Below are positions 1 to 10,800 of a stretch of DNA of 64,000 nt, one piece after another. The notes beneath the pieces were generated by a model. The model was given only the letters and a program-made list of their open reading frames with translations. It was not told the origin of the DNA and ran no database searches. Each line of letters opens with the position of its first letter. Positions within the stretch are counted from its first letter, which is position 1. This DNA comes from Flavobacterium sp. BFFFF1. Its GTDB lineage: Bacteria; Bacteroidota; Bacteroidia; Flavobacteriales; Flavobacteriaceae. The position numbers and the translations under genes were made by a program. The DNA is taken from positions 1 to 64,000 of the forward strand of contig NZ_NKJE01000017.1 in the NCBI RefSeq assembly GCF_002256285.1, written 5' to 3'.

Positions 1-97
1 CTCCCATTGGATTGTACCGCCGTAACCGGTTACCTTCACAAGACCGGAATCTCCAGCACAGACAGGTCCACCGCCTGTAATCACGCCGGCGACAGGT
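1..97 (-). repeat. 97-bp near-identical repeat, copy A
   Basis: Matches 14775-14871 with a single mismatch (position 61, g versus a). Both copies encode the same Ig-like segment ([16 protein letters not shown]). Identity stops sharply after position 97; it may extend left of the window. Confidence 0.95.
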
Positions 98-3000
98 ACC
101 GCATATACTTTTATCGTTTTTGATGCAGTCGTCATTGATACGCCACAAACAATATCAGTAACCACAGCACGATAAGCCCTATCAGATGAAACACTGAGGT
201 TCGAGGCGATATAAGTACTTTGAGTTGCACCAGCAATATCAGTAAACGTATTGGTATCTGAAAATGCCGATTGCCACTGGATTGTACCGCCTGTGTATCC
301 ATTCAGCGTAAACGTTGCGTCGCTTCCACTACAAAAGTAACCTCCAACGGTTACGGATCCAGCATTCAGCACTGGCGATATTGTCAATACAGCACTACTG
401 GAGGTGATTGTGTCACACAATCCGGTAACGATCACCCTGTATTCCGTTCCGGATAAAGGCAGCGTTGCTGTTTTGGTGATTGTTAGTGTACCTGTATCGT
501 AGTTGGAGTAAAGCTCTGGAGTCGAGTTGTCAATTGTTATCCAGTCAACGCCCGGTTCTCTGTACTGCCAACTATAACTTGATTCCGAACCAGACAAAGC
601 CGTCATGTTAGTGGTAGAACCTTCTGTCCTGCATAGCACGACGGAAATAGGTTGAGAAATAATAACATCAGTATTGATAGTAAGGTGCAGCGTTCTCACC
701 TCCAGACATCCAAATTCATTGGTGCTCTCAAAAGTATAGTCGCCACTTTCAGTATACGTTTGTCCATTCCAATCATAAGAATGGCATGCCGTAGCGAACT
801 CTTCCGTGGCTGTATCTGAATTAATCGCAACAAGCACACTGGTTAATTCACTTTCGCAACCATGCGCGGTCTGAGACACAAAGTAAGTGCCGCTTTCCAA
901 TGAATCACCCGAAGACAAAAGGATAAAATCGCTGCTATACCATTTGATATCTGTTCCGTCTGCGATTAATTGTGAAACTGTGGCGGTATTGCAGAAAGAC
1001 TGATTCTCTGCGTTTGGCGCTGGAGTTGTATTAATCGTAACATTTACCTGCACCTTTTCACTCTCACAGCCATGATCGGTCTGACTAACCAGGTATGATC
1101 CGCTAAACAACACATCAATAGGAGAAAGTTGATTTCCAGCCACATCAAACCATTTTATTTCGGTCCCTTCCGCAACCAAATCGGAAACCATCGCACCTGT
1201 ACAAAATGTCTGGTCCATCGCAATCGGTGCTGCAACACTGTTGATCGTCACGGTAATCATCGTGGGGTTGCTTTCACAACGATTCAACGTCTGCGTCACA
1301 AAATAAACACCACTTTCCAAAACGTCACCGCTATCTAAAAGATGATTGGCATCATCATACCACTTTATGTCAGTACCGGATGCAGACAAATCAGCAACCG
1401 TAGCGGGATTGCAAAGCGTTTGGTTTTCAGCAGAAGGTGGCGGTGTAACATTTAAGGTTACTGAGACTGCAGCTTTTTCACTTTCACATCCATGGCCCGT
1501 TTGTGACACATAATAGGTTCCTGTCTGAATGGCATCTGATAAATCCAAAACATGATTTTCGGCATCAAACCAAACAAGATCAGTCCCAATTGCCGACAAG
1601 TCCGAAACATAAGCAACACCACAAAAAGTCTGAGCAGACGCTTCCGGCGCTGGTGTTCCACTTACGATGACAGTTACTGCTGATTTCGCACTTTCACAGC
1701 CATGTGCCGTTTGCGTGACAAAATAAGTTCCAGTCATCAACAGAACATTGTTTGACAGCAAGTTGTTATTGCCATCATACCATCTGATATTGCTACCAAA
1801 AGCCACCAGATCATTCACAATGGCTCCAGGACAAAAATATTGCTCATAAGATTCCGGCTCGGGAGTGAAATAAACATCTATTGAACCGGTCCTTGCTGTG
1901 GTACAGCCAGAAAGATTTATCGCAGCCGTGTATATTGTACTGGTTTCAGGCTTAGCATAAACAACAGCCCTGTTCTCTTCGGCGATATAAGGCACTGTCG
2001 CAGCGGCGTCTGAATAAAGTCCGTCCACCGGAGACCAGCTAATGACTGGTGCAAAGTAGGTCGTCAGCCTAAGGTTCGGACGCACTGATAGTTGGTTTGT
2101 GCTCGTGAGGCTGCAGGCACCACTGTTATTATCAACCTTAATGTGTTTGTACAACTGGGTTGTAATTGGTGACGATTCGACATCCAGGTTGTTCTCCGCA
2201 GTTCCACCGCTATTGTTGTTATTGTAGCAGGTTTCAACGAGTAAATTAGATACGCCGTCCCAAATTAAAGGTGTGCTTAACGCATAATCTATATTCCCGT
2301 TACCCGTTGCAGGGACATAAGTCGCATCGGCGAAAACGGTATAACCCGGAGTCTGGATGTAATTGGCCAGTAAAGACGTTGTTGTAAATCCCGCTTTAAC
2401 CGTGAAATCATTCAGTTGAATTGGCGTTCCCGCAGTAACGGTATAACCAATCGATTTGATTTGGCTTCCCGCTTGCAATCCAAGTGCAGCCAATTCGGAC
2501 GCGGTATATAAGGCTTGGGTTCTTGCAGCGCCCCAATATCCCTGATAGGGGGTGTAATTTGCATTGCTGCTCGTTCCGGTTCCTAATTTTGACAAAACTT
2601 CCGAATAGTCTGCTGTGGCTGTAAGCATTTGGACTGCACCACTACAAATCGCTGCATTGGATGGAGAGACTTCTGCTGAATAAACAACAACTTCAATCAT
2701 TTTTCTCAAATAGCTTTCACTGCCATTGATGGTTTGGGATGCATAGTAAACGCCTGTAACCAGCGGCGTGTCCGTCGGAAGTGCAGTACCTCCTGACAAT
2801 GACAAATACCACTTTACACCGGATCCAACTGCCGCAAGTGCTGCAACGGTTTCATTGCTGCAGAAAACCTGATTGCCAGCAGATGGTGCCGGGATGGGCG
2901 AGACAAGCAACGAGTAGTTTGGGGAACTGATTTTTGTTCCATTGAAGTTTTTTACTGCAAAATCTATCCTTCCAATATTAGCCTGATTTGGAAAATAACT

Positions 3001-5640
3001 GCTTACCGGATTCAGGGTGATGGAATAAGTTCCATTAGCATTAGCCGTCAAAGCGCTTGCTGCCGATGAGGCATTGCTTGCCCCATTAAACGGGGATTCC
3101 AGTGCGTTGGAATTATTTGCATCATAAGAATAGGACCATACATAAAGATTCGATGTTGCCCAATAGGCAGGAAGGTCAAGGGCAAAAGTGAATGTCACTG
3201 AATCCGACTGATTAAACGAAGTGGTACTGCCCGTTGTATTGTTGACAAAACTTCCGAAAACGCCATTTCCGTCTGTGGTTGTGAAAGTACCACCAGCAAT
3301 CCAGGCATTCGTAATTGAGGCACTGCACTTAGAACGAACCCAAAAATAGTATACGGTCGAAGAAAGTAAGCCTGTCACTGATTTTGTCAGAACACCGGCC
3401 GCTACACTTCCGGAAGCTATCGTTCCGGCTGTTGGTTCTGTTGAGATCGTGCTATAATAATAATCATATCCTGAACCTGGTGCAGCTACGGGTGCATTCC
3501 AGCTCAGCACAACGCCATAAGCCGTGGGCTGCGTGGCGGTCACGCCGGAAGGACTGCCACAAGGAACGTCCGTGCACGTAATCGTTTTGGTCCTAGCGGC
3601 ATTTTGTGTGCCACAAGTAGAATTTGTATTGAAAAAATAACGTATAGTACCGGAAAAATTTGCAGACGACCAGGAAACTGGTGTCACGCCGCTGGCGAAA
3701 ACAGTCGATCCATCAAGATTGGAAATGGTAATATAATCTGTGGCAATAGAACTCGTGAACGTATAAAGCTTGTTGGCGATTACATTTATCCTGGTAAATT
3801 CCCCGGCATACGCCTGGGTTGTAATCTGTTCCGGGCTGCCCGTACAGGACGGGACAAAAGTAGCCGATGGGAATAGCGTGCCCGTAAGGCAACTCGCCGT
3901 TCCTGTAGGGACAAACGCGGTTCCAGCTACCCATGGACTTTGCGCTGTCCCACAATTTGACCTGATCCAGTAATAATACGTAATGTTTCCGCCAAGCGCC
4001 ACTCTTGAATAACTCCGTTGCGCGCCATTCACCGAAACAAAAGTTGAAGCCGCCGTTGGAGCGGTATTTGTAGTCGATAGATAGATATCGTAGGCGGCTG
4101 GGTCACTTCCCTGGGACTGCCAGTTTAGTGTTACCGAATTGTTCCCTGGTACGGCACTGAGCGTTGTGGGAACACTGCAGGAAGCCTTAATGTATTTCAC
4201 GCGATCGACTTCCTCGGTTCCACAGCTCGAGCCAGTATGTATCAGGTATCGTACTATACCGCTGATGCCGTTGGAATTCCATACCAGTGGTGACGAACCC
4301 GCCGCATAAATAACAGAACCGGTAGTGTTGTCTGTGATCGTAATGTAATCGGTAGGAACACTTGAGGACAAAGTGTATTGCTCATTGATGACTACATTAA
4401 CAGCACTGTATTCCCCTGCATATGCGTCTGTGACTATGGTTTCCGGCAAACCTGTGTAAGCAGGTGTAAAAGTTGCAGTGGGGTATTGTCCATAAGGCGA
4501 CAAGGTACACCCTTCAAAACACGGTGCAGCGGTTGGTACATGATATTCCGTAGTTCCCCCAAAACCGAGTTGAGAAATCTGATTGGCTCCCCAACCAAAT
4601 AGCGAACCATCTTCCTTAATAGCAAACACATGGGTGAAACCTACGGTTGCTGCCGCCCAATTCGTGTCTGTTCCTACCTGAACTGGGGCTGTTTTACCAA
4701 TAATTGTGTTGTCGCCCAGTTGCCCTTTCGTATTGTCACCCCAGGCCCATAAAGTCCCGTTTGTTTTAATTCCGAGGCTGGTAATTCCTCCCGTATTGAT
4801 TGCCTTCCAGGTATCTGTTCCAACTTGTAACGGCACTTTGCTATTGACCGTCGAACCAATCCCAAGCTGCCCGCTTCCATTTTCACCCCAGGTCCAAAGC
4901 GTCCCATCAGCTTTTAATACGAATGTTGACGCACCACGAACCACCACCGACTCCCAACTGGTCGCAATGCCAATCTGGATGGGCGACAATGCCTGTGTGC
5001 CAACGCCGTTATTTCCAAGTTCTCCATCGGTGTTACGTCCCCATGCCCAAAGCGTGCCGTCAGATTTGATTGCAACGGTATGCGAGGACCCTTGTCCTAC
5101 CGATTTCCAGGTAGCGGTACCTATTTGAACAGGGCTAAAGCGATCCGTGGTAGTGCCATCACCCAATTGCCCATTTGCATTGTAACCCCAGGTCCACAAC
5201 GTACCGTTATTCTTTATCGCAGCGGTGTGCGAAGTCCCGGCCGAAACAAATTTCCAATCCGCCGCCGTACCAATTTGCACCGGAGCGTTTTGCTGCACTT
5301 GTCCGCCATTTCCTAACTCACCGTGGGCGTTGCCACCCCAGGCCCAAAGTGTCCCATCACCTTTAATGGCAATACCATAGGCAGAAGTAATGCTGCTGTT
5401 TCCCATACTCAGCATCTTCCATGACGAAGTACCGACCCTTACCGGAACTGTCCTATTTGTAACGTCGCCGAGGCCTAACTGCCCAGCGGCATTATATCCC
5501 CAGGTCCAAAGACTGCCATCGGGTTTGAGTGCTCCGCCGGTCTGATAACCCGCAGCAGCAAATTTCCAGCATTGACCCAAGGCGTTGAAAGAAACTAGAA
5601 ACAATGTAAAAAGCGTTAAGCACGTAATTTTAATTTTCAT
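1..5640 (-). CDS. Giant secreted RCC1/Fn3/Ig-like repeat protein (C-terminus beyond window)
   Basis: The frame reads from an ATG at 5640 to the window edge with codons in phase at every point checked (about 1880 residues), so the C-terminus is missing. A Sec signal peptide ending near ALGQC (residues 1-23) is followed by seven RCC1-type repeats of the form [12 protein letters not shown] (about residues 25-365), enough for one seven-bladed propeller. Next come two copies of a module with the core TDYITI and a conserved CGT near its end, alternating with fibronectin-III domains, then Ig-like domains of the CHU_C-associated type, five of them in tandem. The last part has one 49-residue CDSYxWNG-type repeat and Ig-like domains matching those of the 3312-aa protein at 13149-23087. 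I infer a surface or secreted adhesin exported by T9SS, with the sorting domain left of the window. No enzymatic motif was seen. Confidence 0.85.
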   Translation of the reverse strand, partial: MKIKITCLTLFTLFLVSFNALGQCWKFAAAGYQTGGALKPDGSLWTWGYNAAGQLGLGDVTNRTVPVRVGTSSWKMLSMGNSSITSAYGIAIKGDGTLWAWGGNAHGELGNGGQVQQNAPVQIGTAADWKFVSAGTSHTAAIKNNGTLWTWGYNANGQLGDGTTTDRFSPVQIGTATWKSVGQGSSHTVAIKSDGTLWAWGRNTDGELGNNGVGTQALSPIQIGIATSWESVVVRGASTFVLKADGTLWTWGENGSGQLGIGSTVNSKVPLQVGTDTWKAINTGGITSLGIKTNGTLWAWGDNTKGQLGDNTIIGKTAPVQVGTDTNWAAATVGFTHVFAIKEDGSLFGWGANQISQLGFGGTTEYHVPTAAPCFEGCTLSPYGQYPTATFTPAYTGLPETIVTDAYAGEYSAVNVVINEQYTLSSSVPTDYITITDNTTGSVIYAAGSSPLVWNSNGISGIVRYLIHTGSSCGTEEVDRVKYIKASCSVPTTLSAVPGNNSVTLNWQSQGSDPAAYDIYLSTTNTAPTAASTFVSVNGAQRSYSRVALGGNITYYYWIRSNCGTAQSPWVAGTAFVPTGTASCLTGTLFPSATFVPSCTGSPEQITTQAYAGEFTRINVIANKLYTFTSSIATDYITISNLDGSTVFASGVTPVSWSSANFSGTIRYFFNTNSTCGTQNAARTKTITCTDVPCGSPSGVTATQPTAYGVVLSWNAPVAAPGSGYDYYYSTISTEPTAGTIASGSVAAGVLTKSVTGLLSSTVYYFWVRSKCSASITNAWIAGGTFTTTDGNGVFGSFVNNTTGSTTSFNQSDSVTFTFALDLPAYWATSNLYVWSYSYDANNSNALESPFNGASNASSAASALTANANGTYSITLNPVSSYFPNQANIGRIDFAVKNFNGTKISSPNYSLLVSPIPAPSAGNQVFCSNETVAALAAVGSGVKWYLSLSGGTALPTDTPLVTGVYYASQTINGSESYLRKMIEVVVYSAEVSPSNAAICSGAVQMLTATADYSEVLSKLGTGTSSNANYTPYQGYWGAARTQALYTASELAALGLQAGSQIKSIGYTVTAGTPIQLNDFTVKAGFTTTSLLANYIQTPGYTVFADATYVPATGNGNIDYALSTPLIWDGVSNLLVETCYNNNNSGGTAENNLDVESSPITTQLYKHIKVDNNSGACSLTSTNQLSVRPNLRLTTYFAPVISWSPVDGLYSDAAATVPYIAEENRAVVYAKPETSTIYTAAINLSGCTTARTGSIDVYFTPEPESYEQYFCPGAIVNDLVAFGSNIRWYDGNNNLLSNNVLLMTGTYFVTQTAHGCESAKSAVTVIVSGTPAPEASAQTFCGVAYVSDLSAIGTDLVWFDAENHVLDLSDAIQTGTYYVSQTGHGCESEKAAVSVTLNVTPPPSAENQTLCNPATVADLSASGTDIKWYDDANHLLDSGDVLESGVYFVTQTLNRCESNPTMITVTINSVAAPIAMDQTFCTGAMVSDLVAEGTEIKWFDVAGNQLSPIDVLFSGSYLVSQTDHGCESEKVQVNVTINTTPAPNAENQSFCNTATVSQLIADGTDIKWYSSDFILLSSGDSLESGTYFVSQTAHGCESELTSVLVAINSDTATEEFATACHSYDWNGQTYTESGDYTFESTNEFGCLEVRTLHLTINTDVIISQPISVVLCRTEGSTTNMTALSGSESSYSWQYREPGVDWITIDNSTPELYSNYDTGTLTITKTATLPLSGTEYRVIVTGLCDTITSSSAVLTISPVLNAGSVTVGGYFCSGSDATFTLNGYTGGTIQWQSAFSDTNTFTDIAGATQSTYIASNLSVSSDRAYRAVVTDIVCGVSMTTASKTIKVYAVPVAGVITGGGPVCAGDSGLVKVTGYGGTIQWE
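820..1869 (-). repeat. Five tandem 70-aa Ig-like repeats
   Basis: Five consecutive units of about 210 nt inside the RCC1-type giant gene. Each begins with a TPxPxAxxQxFC pattern, has WYD or WFD in the middle, and ends with SQTxHGCES and a beta strand. They fit the Ig-like CHU_C-associated family of Bacteroidota surface proteins. A sixth, more divergent copy lies upstream in the protein (near 2700-2910). Confidence 0.8.
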
Positions 5641-5688
5641 AGTATGTGTGATAAAGCGTGATAAGACGAATCTAAATTAAAAAGTCAT

Positions 5689-5696
5689 CAAAAATA
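5689..5696 (-). promoter_or_regulatory. Candidate -7 element (TATTTTTG) for the RCC1-type giant gene
   Basis: The minus strand reads TATTTTTG, a full match to TAnnTTTG, 48 nt upstream of the start codon. No TTTG -33 box was found at the usual 17-23 nt spacing, so this is tentative. Confidence 0.4.
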
Positions 5697-5858
5697 GTGT
5701 TAATTTTTAATAATCTGATTACTAACTTTTAAGAAAGTATTAACAAGTATTTTGACTACATAAGACCAAACTGATCGCTCCTGCATTTCCGGATGAGAAA
5801 CAGCGCGCTTACCAGTCATACGAAATCAGCCAGATAATTCTTTTATAAAAAAAATGAT

Positions 5859-5880
5859 TTCTGGAACAACCGTTTCAAAA
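5859..5880. promoter_or_regulatory. Candidate TetR operator O1 (tetR promoter)
   Basis: Inverted repeat TTCTGGAAC-N4-GTTTCAAAA with the 9-4-9 geometry of the three sites at 6513, 6580 and 6647. It ends 7 nt before the -7 element of tetR, so a bound repressor would cover the -33 region. This suggests autorepression. Confidence 0.75.
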
Positions 5881-5887
5881 TAAATTT

Positions 5888-5895
5888 TATATTTG
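5888..5895 (+). promoter_or_regulatory. -7 promoter element (TATATTTG) of tetR
   Basis: Full match to TAnnTTTG, followed by CACC, 19 nt before the ATG at 5915. The usual -33 position falls inside operator O1. Confidence 0.6.
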
Positions 5896-5914
5896 CACCG
5901 TAATTCAGAATAAA

Positions 5915-6493
5915 ATGGCACGCGCAATCGAATTTAATGAATGTGAGAAGATTGACAAGGCAATGAATGTCTTTTGGGAAAAAGGATATAATGGCACGTC
6001 AATGCAGGATTTGGTAGATGCCATGCAGATCAACAGAAGCAGTTTATACAACACCATCGGTGATAAACACCAACTTTTCATGAAGTGTATTAGCAATTAT
6101 TTCGATAACGCGATGAAGGAGATTAGAGAAAAAGTTGCCAAAGAAACTTCTGCCAAACAAGCGCTTATCAATGTCATCAAAGACAAAGCAGGTTGGATTG
6201 TAGATTGTGAAAAAGGCTGCCTGGGAATAAAAACGATATTTGAAATCGCTCCTGAGGACAATGAAGTTCGTAACTTAATGAATAAAAACAACAACATTTT
6301 CCTGGATTTCCTGGCTGAAACCGTTCAGAAAGCGATGGATGATGGAGAAATGGATAAGTCGGAAGATGCATCCTTAATGGCAGAATATATTATGACATCA
6401 TTTACCGGTTGGAAACAGTCATACATTTTGCACAGGGATCCTATCAAAATCAAAAAAATGTCCGAATTCCTGATTAAAAACATATTCAAATAA
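5915..6493 (+). CDS. TetR/AcrR-family transcriptional repressor
   Basis: A 192-aa protein of normal TetR length. The N-terminal helix-turn-helix (about residues 10-55) contains the typical pattern GYNGTSMQDLVDAM followed by RSSLYNTIGDK. The rest is the helical ligand-binding and dimerisation part, with MTSFTGWKQSY near the end. It lies 217 bp upstream of, and in the same direction as, an RND efflux operon. Four matching inverted repeats occupy its own promoter and the region before the efflux adaptor, so it most likely represses both itself and the pump until an inducing drug or metabolite binds. The ligand cannot be told from sequence. The start follows a good -7 promoter element, and the first residues (MARAIEFN) fit the family. 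Confidence 0.92.
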   Translation: MARAIEFNECEKIDKAMNVFWEKGYNGTSMQDLVDAMQINRSSLYNTIGDKHQLFMKCISNYFDNAMKEIREKVAKETSAKQALINVIKDKAGWIVDCEKGCLGIKTIFEIAPEDNEVRNLMNKNNNIFLDFLAETVQKAMDDGEMDKSEDASLMAEYIMTSFTGWKQSYILHRDPIKIKKMSEFLIKNIFK

Positions 6494-6512
6494 TACGTTT
6501 TTTTTTCGCTAA

Positions 6513-6534
6513 TTCTGGAACGTTTATTTCAGAA
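6513..6534. promoter_or_regulatory. Candidate TetR operator O2
   Basis: TTCTGGAAC-N4-ATTTCAGAA, 20 nt after the tetR stop codon. It shares a 21-bp identical core with O4. Confidence 0.75.
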
Positions 6535-6579
6535 AATAATATTTAATACGCATATTTTTTTTTTATCTAACAGCGCTGA

Positions 6580-6601
6580 TTCTGAAACGATTGTTTCAGA
6601 A
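6580..6601. promoter_or_regulatory. Candidate TetR operator O3 (perfect palindrome)
   Basis: TTCTGAAAC-GATT-GTTTCAGAA: both 9-nt arms are exactly complementary, making this the best of the four sites. It starts exactly 67 bp after O2. Confidence 0.85.
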
Positions 6602-6646
6602 TATAGTTCGAATTAATTCAATGTATATTATGAAAAACAGCATCAA

Positions 6647-6668
6647 TTCTGGAACGTTTATTTCACAA
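6647..6668. promoter_or_regulatory. Candidate TetR operator O4
   Basis: TTCTGGAAC-N4-ATTTCACAA, exactly 67 bp after O3 and 42 nt before the adaptor start at 6711. Its position favours 6711 over the upstream in-frame starts, which would place the site inside coding sequence. Confidence 0.75.
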
Positions 6669-6710
6669 AAGATCTTCAACAAAATACCTAATTCAAAACC
6701 ATTCTCATCT

Positions 6711-7841
6711 ATGAAAAACATTACCCTTTTAAGTTTAGTCGCAGCTTTCCTGATCAGCTGCTCCGGGAAAGATGCCGGAGCACCCGCACAGGCACCTGCC
6801 ACATTGCCAGTTTTAAGTATTGCAAACCAGACTGCAACCACCGATACCGAATTTCCTGCCGCCATTCAGGGAAAAACAGACGTTGAAATCCGCGCGCAGG
6901 TCAATGGTACCTTAGATAAAATTTTTGTCGATGAAGGCGCGTATGTTACACAAGGGCAACCGTTGTTTAAAATCAATGACAATCCTTACCGCCAACAATA
7001 CAACAACGCCAAAGCGAGCCTCAATGCCGCCGAAGCAAGCGTTGCCAATGCCCAGATTGAGGTCGATAAGCTTACGCCGTTGGTACAAAATAAGGTAGTT
7101 TCAGATTTCCAACTAAAGACTGCTAAGGCAAATCTTAGTATTGCAAAGGCCAATGTGGAGCAAATGAAAGCCAATGTTGCCAATGCCGAAATCAACCTGA
7201 GCTATACTTTGATTAAAGCGCCGGTAAGCGGATACATTGGCCGGTTGCCCAGAAAACAGGGCAGTCTGATCAGCCCGAATGATCCTGAATCACTCACAAC
7301 ATTATCAGATACAAAAGAGGTGTATGCCTATTTCTCTCTTGGAGAAAACGAGTTTATCAAATTCAAATCTTTGTATAAAGGCAATACGATTGCAGATAAA
7401 TTAAAGCAATTGCCGCCAGTGTCACTTGTGCTGGCTGATAATTCTGAGTACACACAGACGGGCAGAATCGACATGGTCGATGGGCAGTTTGACAAAACTA
7501 CCGGCGCGATTACCTTAAGGGCCAAGTTTCCAAACACAAACGGACTTCTACGCTCCGGTAATACCGGCCGCGTGAAAATCAGCCTGCAGCAACAAAACAG
7601 CATCGTCATTCCGCAGGAATCAACCATCGAAATCCAGGATAAGATTTATGTATTTCTCGTGGATGCTAACAATGCAGTCACGCGACAGCCCATCATCGTT
7701 TCTGGAAAAAGTGGCACCGATTATATTGTGACCGATGGCATCAAAACCGGGGACAGGATTGTCTTAAAAGGATTTGAAAATCTACCTGATGGTGCAACAA
7801 TCGTTCCGGAAAACCCTAAAAAGACCGTTGCCAAAATATAA
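6711..7841 (+). CDS. RND efflux periplasmic adaptor (membrane fusion) lipoprotein
   Basis: A 376-aa HlyD/AcrA-type adaptor bridging the inner-membrane pump and the outer-membrane channel. The ATG at 6711 gives a lipoprotein signal peptide ending in LISC, with the lipidated Cys at residue 17. Upstream in-frame ATGs (6621, 6630) would push this signal inside the protein and overlap operator O4. The usual order is visible: a lipoyl-like half motif (VNGTLDKIFVDEGAYV), an Ala-rich coiled-coil hairpin (about 90-160), the second lipoyl half (IKAPVSGYIG), then beta-barrel and membrane-proximal domains. It is followed after 21 nt by the pump gene and forms an operon with it and the channel. Repression by the upstream TetR protein through O2-O4 is inferred. 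Confidence 0.93.
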   Translation: MKNITLLSLVAAFLISCSGKDAGAPAQAPATLPVLSIANQTATTDTEFPAAIQGKTDVEIRAQVNGTLDKIFVDEGAYVTQGQPLFKINDNPYRQQYNNAKASLNAAEASVANAQIEVDKLTPLVQNKVVSDFQLKTAKANLSIAKANVEQMKANVANAEINLSYTLIKAPVSGYIGRLPRKQGSLISPNDPESLTTLSDTKEVYAYFSLGENEFIKFKSLYKGNTIADKLKQLPPVSLVLADNSEYTQTGRIDMVDGQFDKTTGAITLRAKFPNTNGLLRSGNTGRVKISLQQQNSIVIPQESTIEIQDKIYVFLVDANNAVTRQPIIVSGKSGTDYIVTDGIKTGDRIVLKGFENLPDGATIVPENPKKTVAKI

Positions 7842-7862
7842 CTAAACCCTAACGCAATCATT

Positions 7863-10800
7863 ATGTTACAAAAATTTATTGACAGGCCAGTCCTGTCGAC
7901 AGTCATCGCCATTCTTATAGTGATCCTCGGGGCAATCGGTTTAAGGACGCTTCCCTTACAGCAATTCCCGGATATAGCGCCGCCAGCGGTACAGGTTGTG
8001 GCCCTTTATCCCGGCGCCAATGCCGAAACCGTGCTGCGTTCCGTAGCACCATCGCTTGAAGAAGCCATCAACGGTGTGGAGAATATGAGTTACATGAGTT
8101 CTACTGCCAGTAACGATGGCTCCTTAGTAATTACCGTGAATTTTAAACTTGGAACCAATCCCGACCAAGCTGCCGTTAACGTGCAAAACCGCGTATCGCA
8201 GGCTACCAGCCAATTGCCTCAGGAAGTCGTACAGGCAGGGATTTCGACTACCAAGCAGCAAAACAGCCTGTTGATGGTGGTGGATATGTATACTGAAAAC
8301 GAAAAACAGTACGACCAGACTTTCTTAGCCAATTACGCACAGATCAATATCGTTCCCGAGATCAAGAGAATTCCAGGGGTTGGGCAATCCATCATCTTTG
8401 GAAGCAGTAAAGATTACTCGATGCGGGTGTGGCTGAATCCTGCAAAAATGGCTTCATACAACCTCACAACCAGGGAAGTTATGGCCGCAATTCAGGATAA
8501 GAATCTGGAAGCAGCGCCGGGCCGTTTTGGTGAAAGCAGTAAAGAAGCGTTCGAGTATGTCATCAAATACAAAGGAAAACTGAACAATCCCGGTCAATAT
8601 GAAAACATCGTAATCCACTCCAATGCCGACGGCTCCGTCCTGAGGCTGAAAGATGTTGCCCGCATCGAATTTGGTTCCTATTCTTATGGCAGCACAACCA
8701 AGGTCAACGGCAAGTCCGGTTTAAATATCGCCGTTTACCAATTGCCAGGATCCAACTCCAGTGATGTGCAGATTGCCGTCAGGGAAATGATGGAAAAAGC
8801 ATCAAAAGACTTTCCAAAAGATGTGAAACACCTCATTTTATACAACACCAAGGACTCGCTTGATTTGTCCATCGCACAGGTAAAATCCACGTTGATCGAG
8901 GCTTTTATTCTTGTATTTATCGTCGTATTCCTTTTCCTTCAGGATTTCAGGGCCACGCTGATTCCGGCTATTGCGGTACCGGTTTCGATCCTTGGGACAT
9001 TTTTCTTTATGCAGGTCTTCGGATTTTCGGTAAACCTATTGACGCTTTTCGCTTTGGTATTGGCCATCGGAATTGTAGTCGATGATGCCATCGTCGTAGT
9101 TGAAGCAGTACATGAGAAAATGCACAGCAAGCGCCTTTCTGCCAAAGCCGCAACGACATCCGCAATGAGCGAAATTACCGGCGCGATTATTTCCATTACG
9201 TTGGTTATGTCCGCGGTATTCCTTCCCGTCGGATTCATGCAGGGATCGACCGGTGTTTTTTACCGACAATTTGCCTTTACATTGGCAATCGCCATTGTCA
9301 TTTCGGCGGTAAATGCGTTGACATTAAGCCCGGCACTTGCAGCCTTGTTTCTAAAAGACGTTCCGCACGATGACGAACATCAGGAAGCAAAGCCGAAAAA
9401 TTTTAAGGAAAAATTCTTCGCGGGTTTCAATTCCGGATTTACAAAACTGACCAATAAATATGTGAGCAGCCTGCGTTTCCTGATAAAATTCAGATGGCTC
9501 AGCCTAGGTGGACTGGCGGTCGTGATCCTGGCTACAGTATATCTTGTAAAAACGACACCAACCGGATTTATCCCATCTGAAGACCAGGGATTTATTGCGA
9601 TCTCGATGTCGATGCCAGCCGGTGCGTCTCTTGACAGAACCAAAGCCGTGATGACAGAAGTAGAAACTGCTTTGGGTACCATGCCATCAAAAAAAACCCT
9701 GATGAAACTTTCCGGATTCAATCTGTTGACACAATCAAGCAGTCCATCCGCAGGTGTGGCATTCATTTTATTAAAACCAGCTAAAGAGCGCGGCGAAATA
9801 CAGGATATCAATGACATCATGAATGACGTCCGTGGCAAGCTAAGTAGCATTAAGGGCGCGGGTTTCTTCGTATTTACGTTCCCTACCGTTCCGGGCTTTA
9901 ATAACGTCGACGGTCTTGACATCGTGTTGAAGGATAAAACCGGCGGCGATGTGGGCAAGTTCAGCGCCATCAGCAGCAAATTTATTGGCGAACTGATGAA
10001 ACGTCCTGAAATCGCCGTGGCTTTCACCAGTTTTAAAGCGGACTACCCGCAATTGGAAATGGAAATTGACGATGTCAAAGCGGAGCAGCTTGGTGTAAGT
10101 GTCCGGGATATACTGCAAACCATGCAAACGTACTTTGGAAGCGCCCAGGCGTCAGATTTTAATCGCTTTGGTAAATATTACAGGGTGATGGTTCAGGCTG
10201 ATGTAGCCTACCGGGACAAACCTGAATCGATGAACGGCATTTTCGTAAAAAACCGCCAGGGCGAAATGGTACCGGTTTCAACGTTGGTCAGGTTGAGGCC
10301 GACCAACGGCTCTGAGAGCGCTTCCCGATACAACCTGTTTAATTCAATTGCCGTAAACGCGATTGCCAAGCCGGGAATCAGCTCCGGTGATGCCATCAAG
10401 GCGGTCCAGGAAGTGGCCGAAACGCAGTTGCCTAAAGGCTACGTAATCGAATTTTCAGGATTGACGAAAGAAGAAATTACGTCATCGGGGCAATCGGCGG
10501 TTATTTTTGGACTGAGCTTATTATTCGTGTTCTTTTTACTCGCTGCCCAATATGAAAGCTATATCCTGCCGGCAGCCGTTCTTTTATCCATACCTACAGG
10601 AATCCTTGGGGTGTTTATCGCTATCGGGCTGGCCGGAATCGAGAACAACATTTATGTGCAGGTTGCCCTGATTATGCTTATCGGACTGCTGGCTAAAAAT
10701 GCGATTTTGATTGTAGAATATGCAATCCAGCGGCGACGCGCAGGGAAATCACTTATCGCATCATCCATCGAGGCAGCCAAACTGCGCTTGCGCCCAATCA

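Noticed and set aside
6591..6710. Longer N-terminus of the efflux adaptor (from TTG 6591 or ATG 6621)
   Set aside because: The lipobox signal starts at 6711, and the extra region contains operators O3 and O4.
9380..10027. 215-codon minus-strand frame inside the RND pump gene
   Set aside because: It is the antisense shadow of a clear AcrB-type coding sequence and has no family features.
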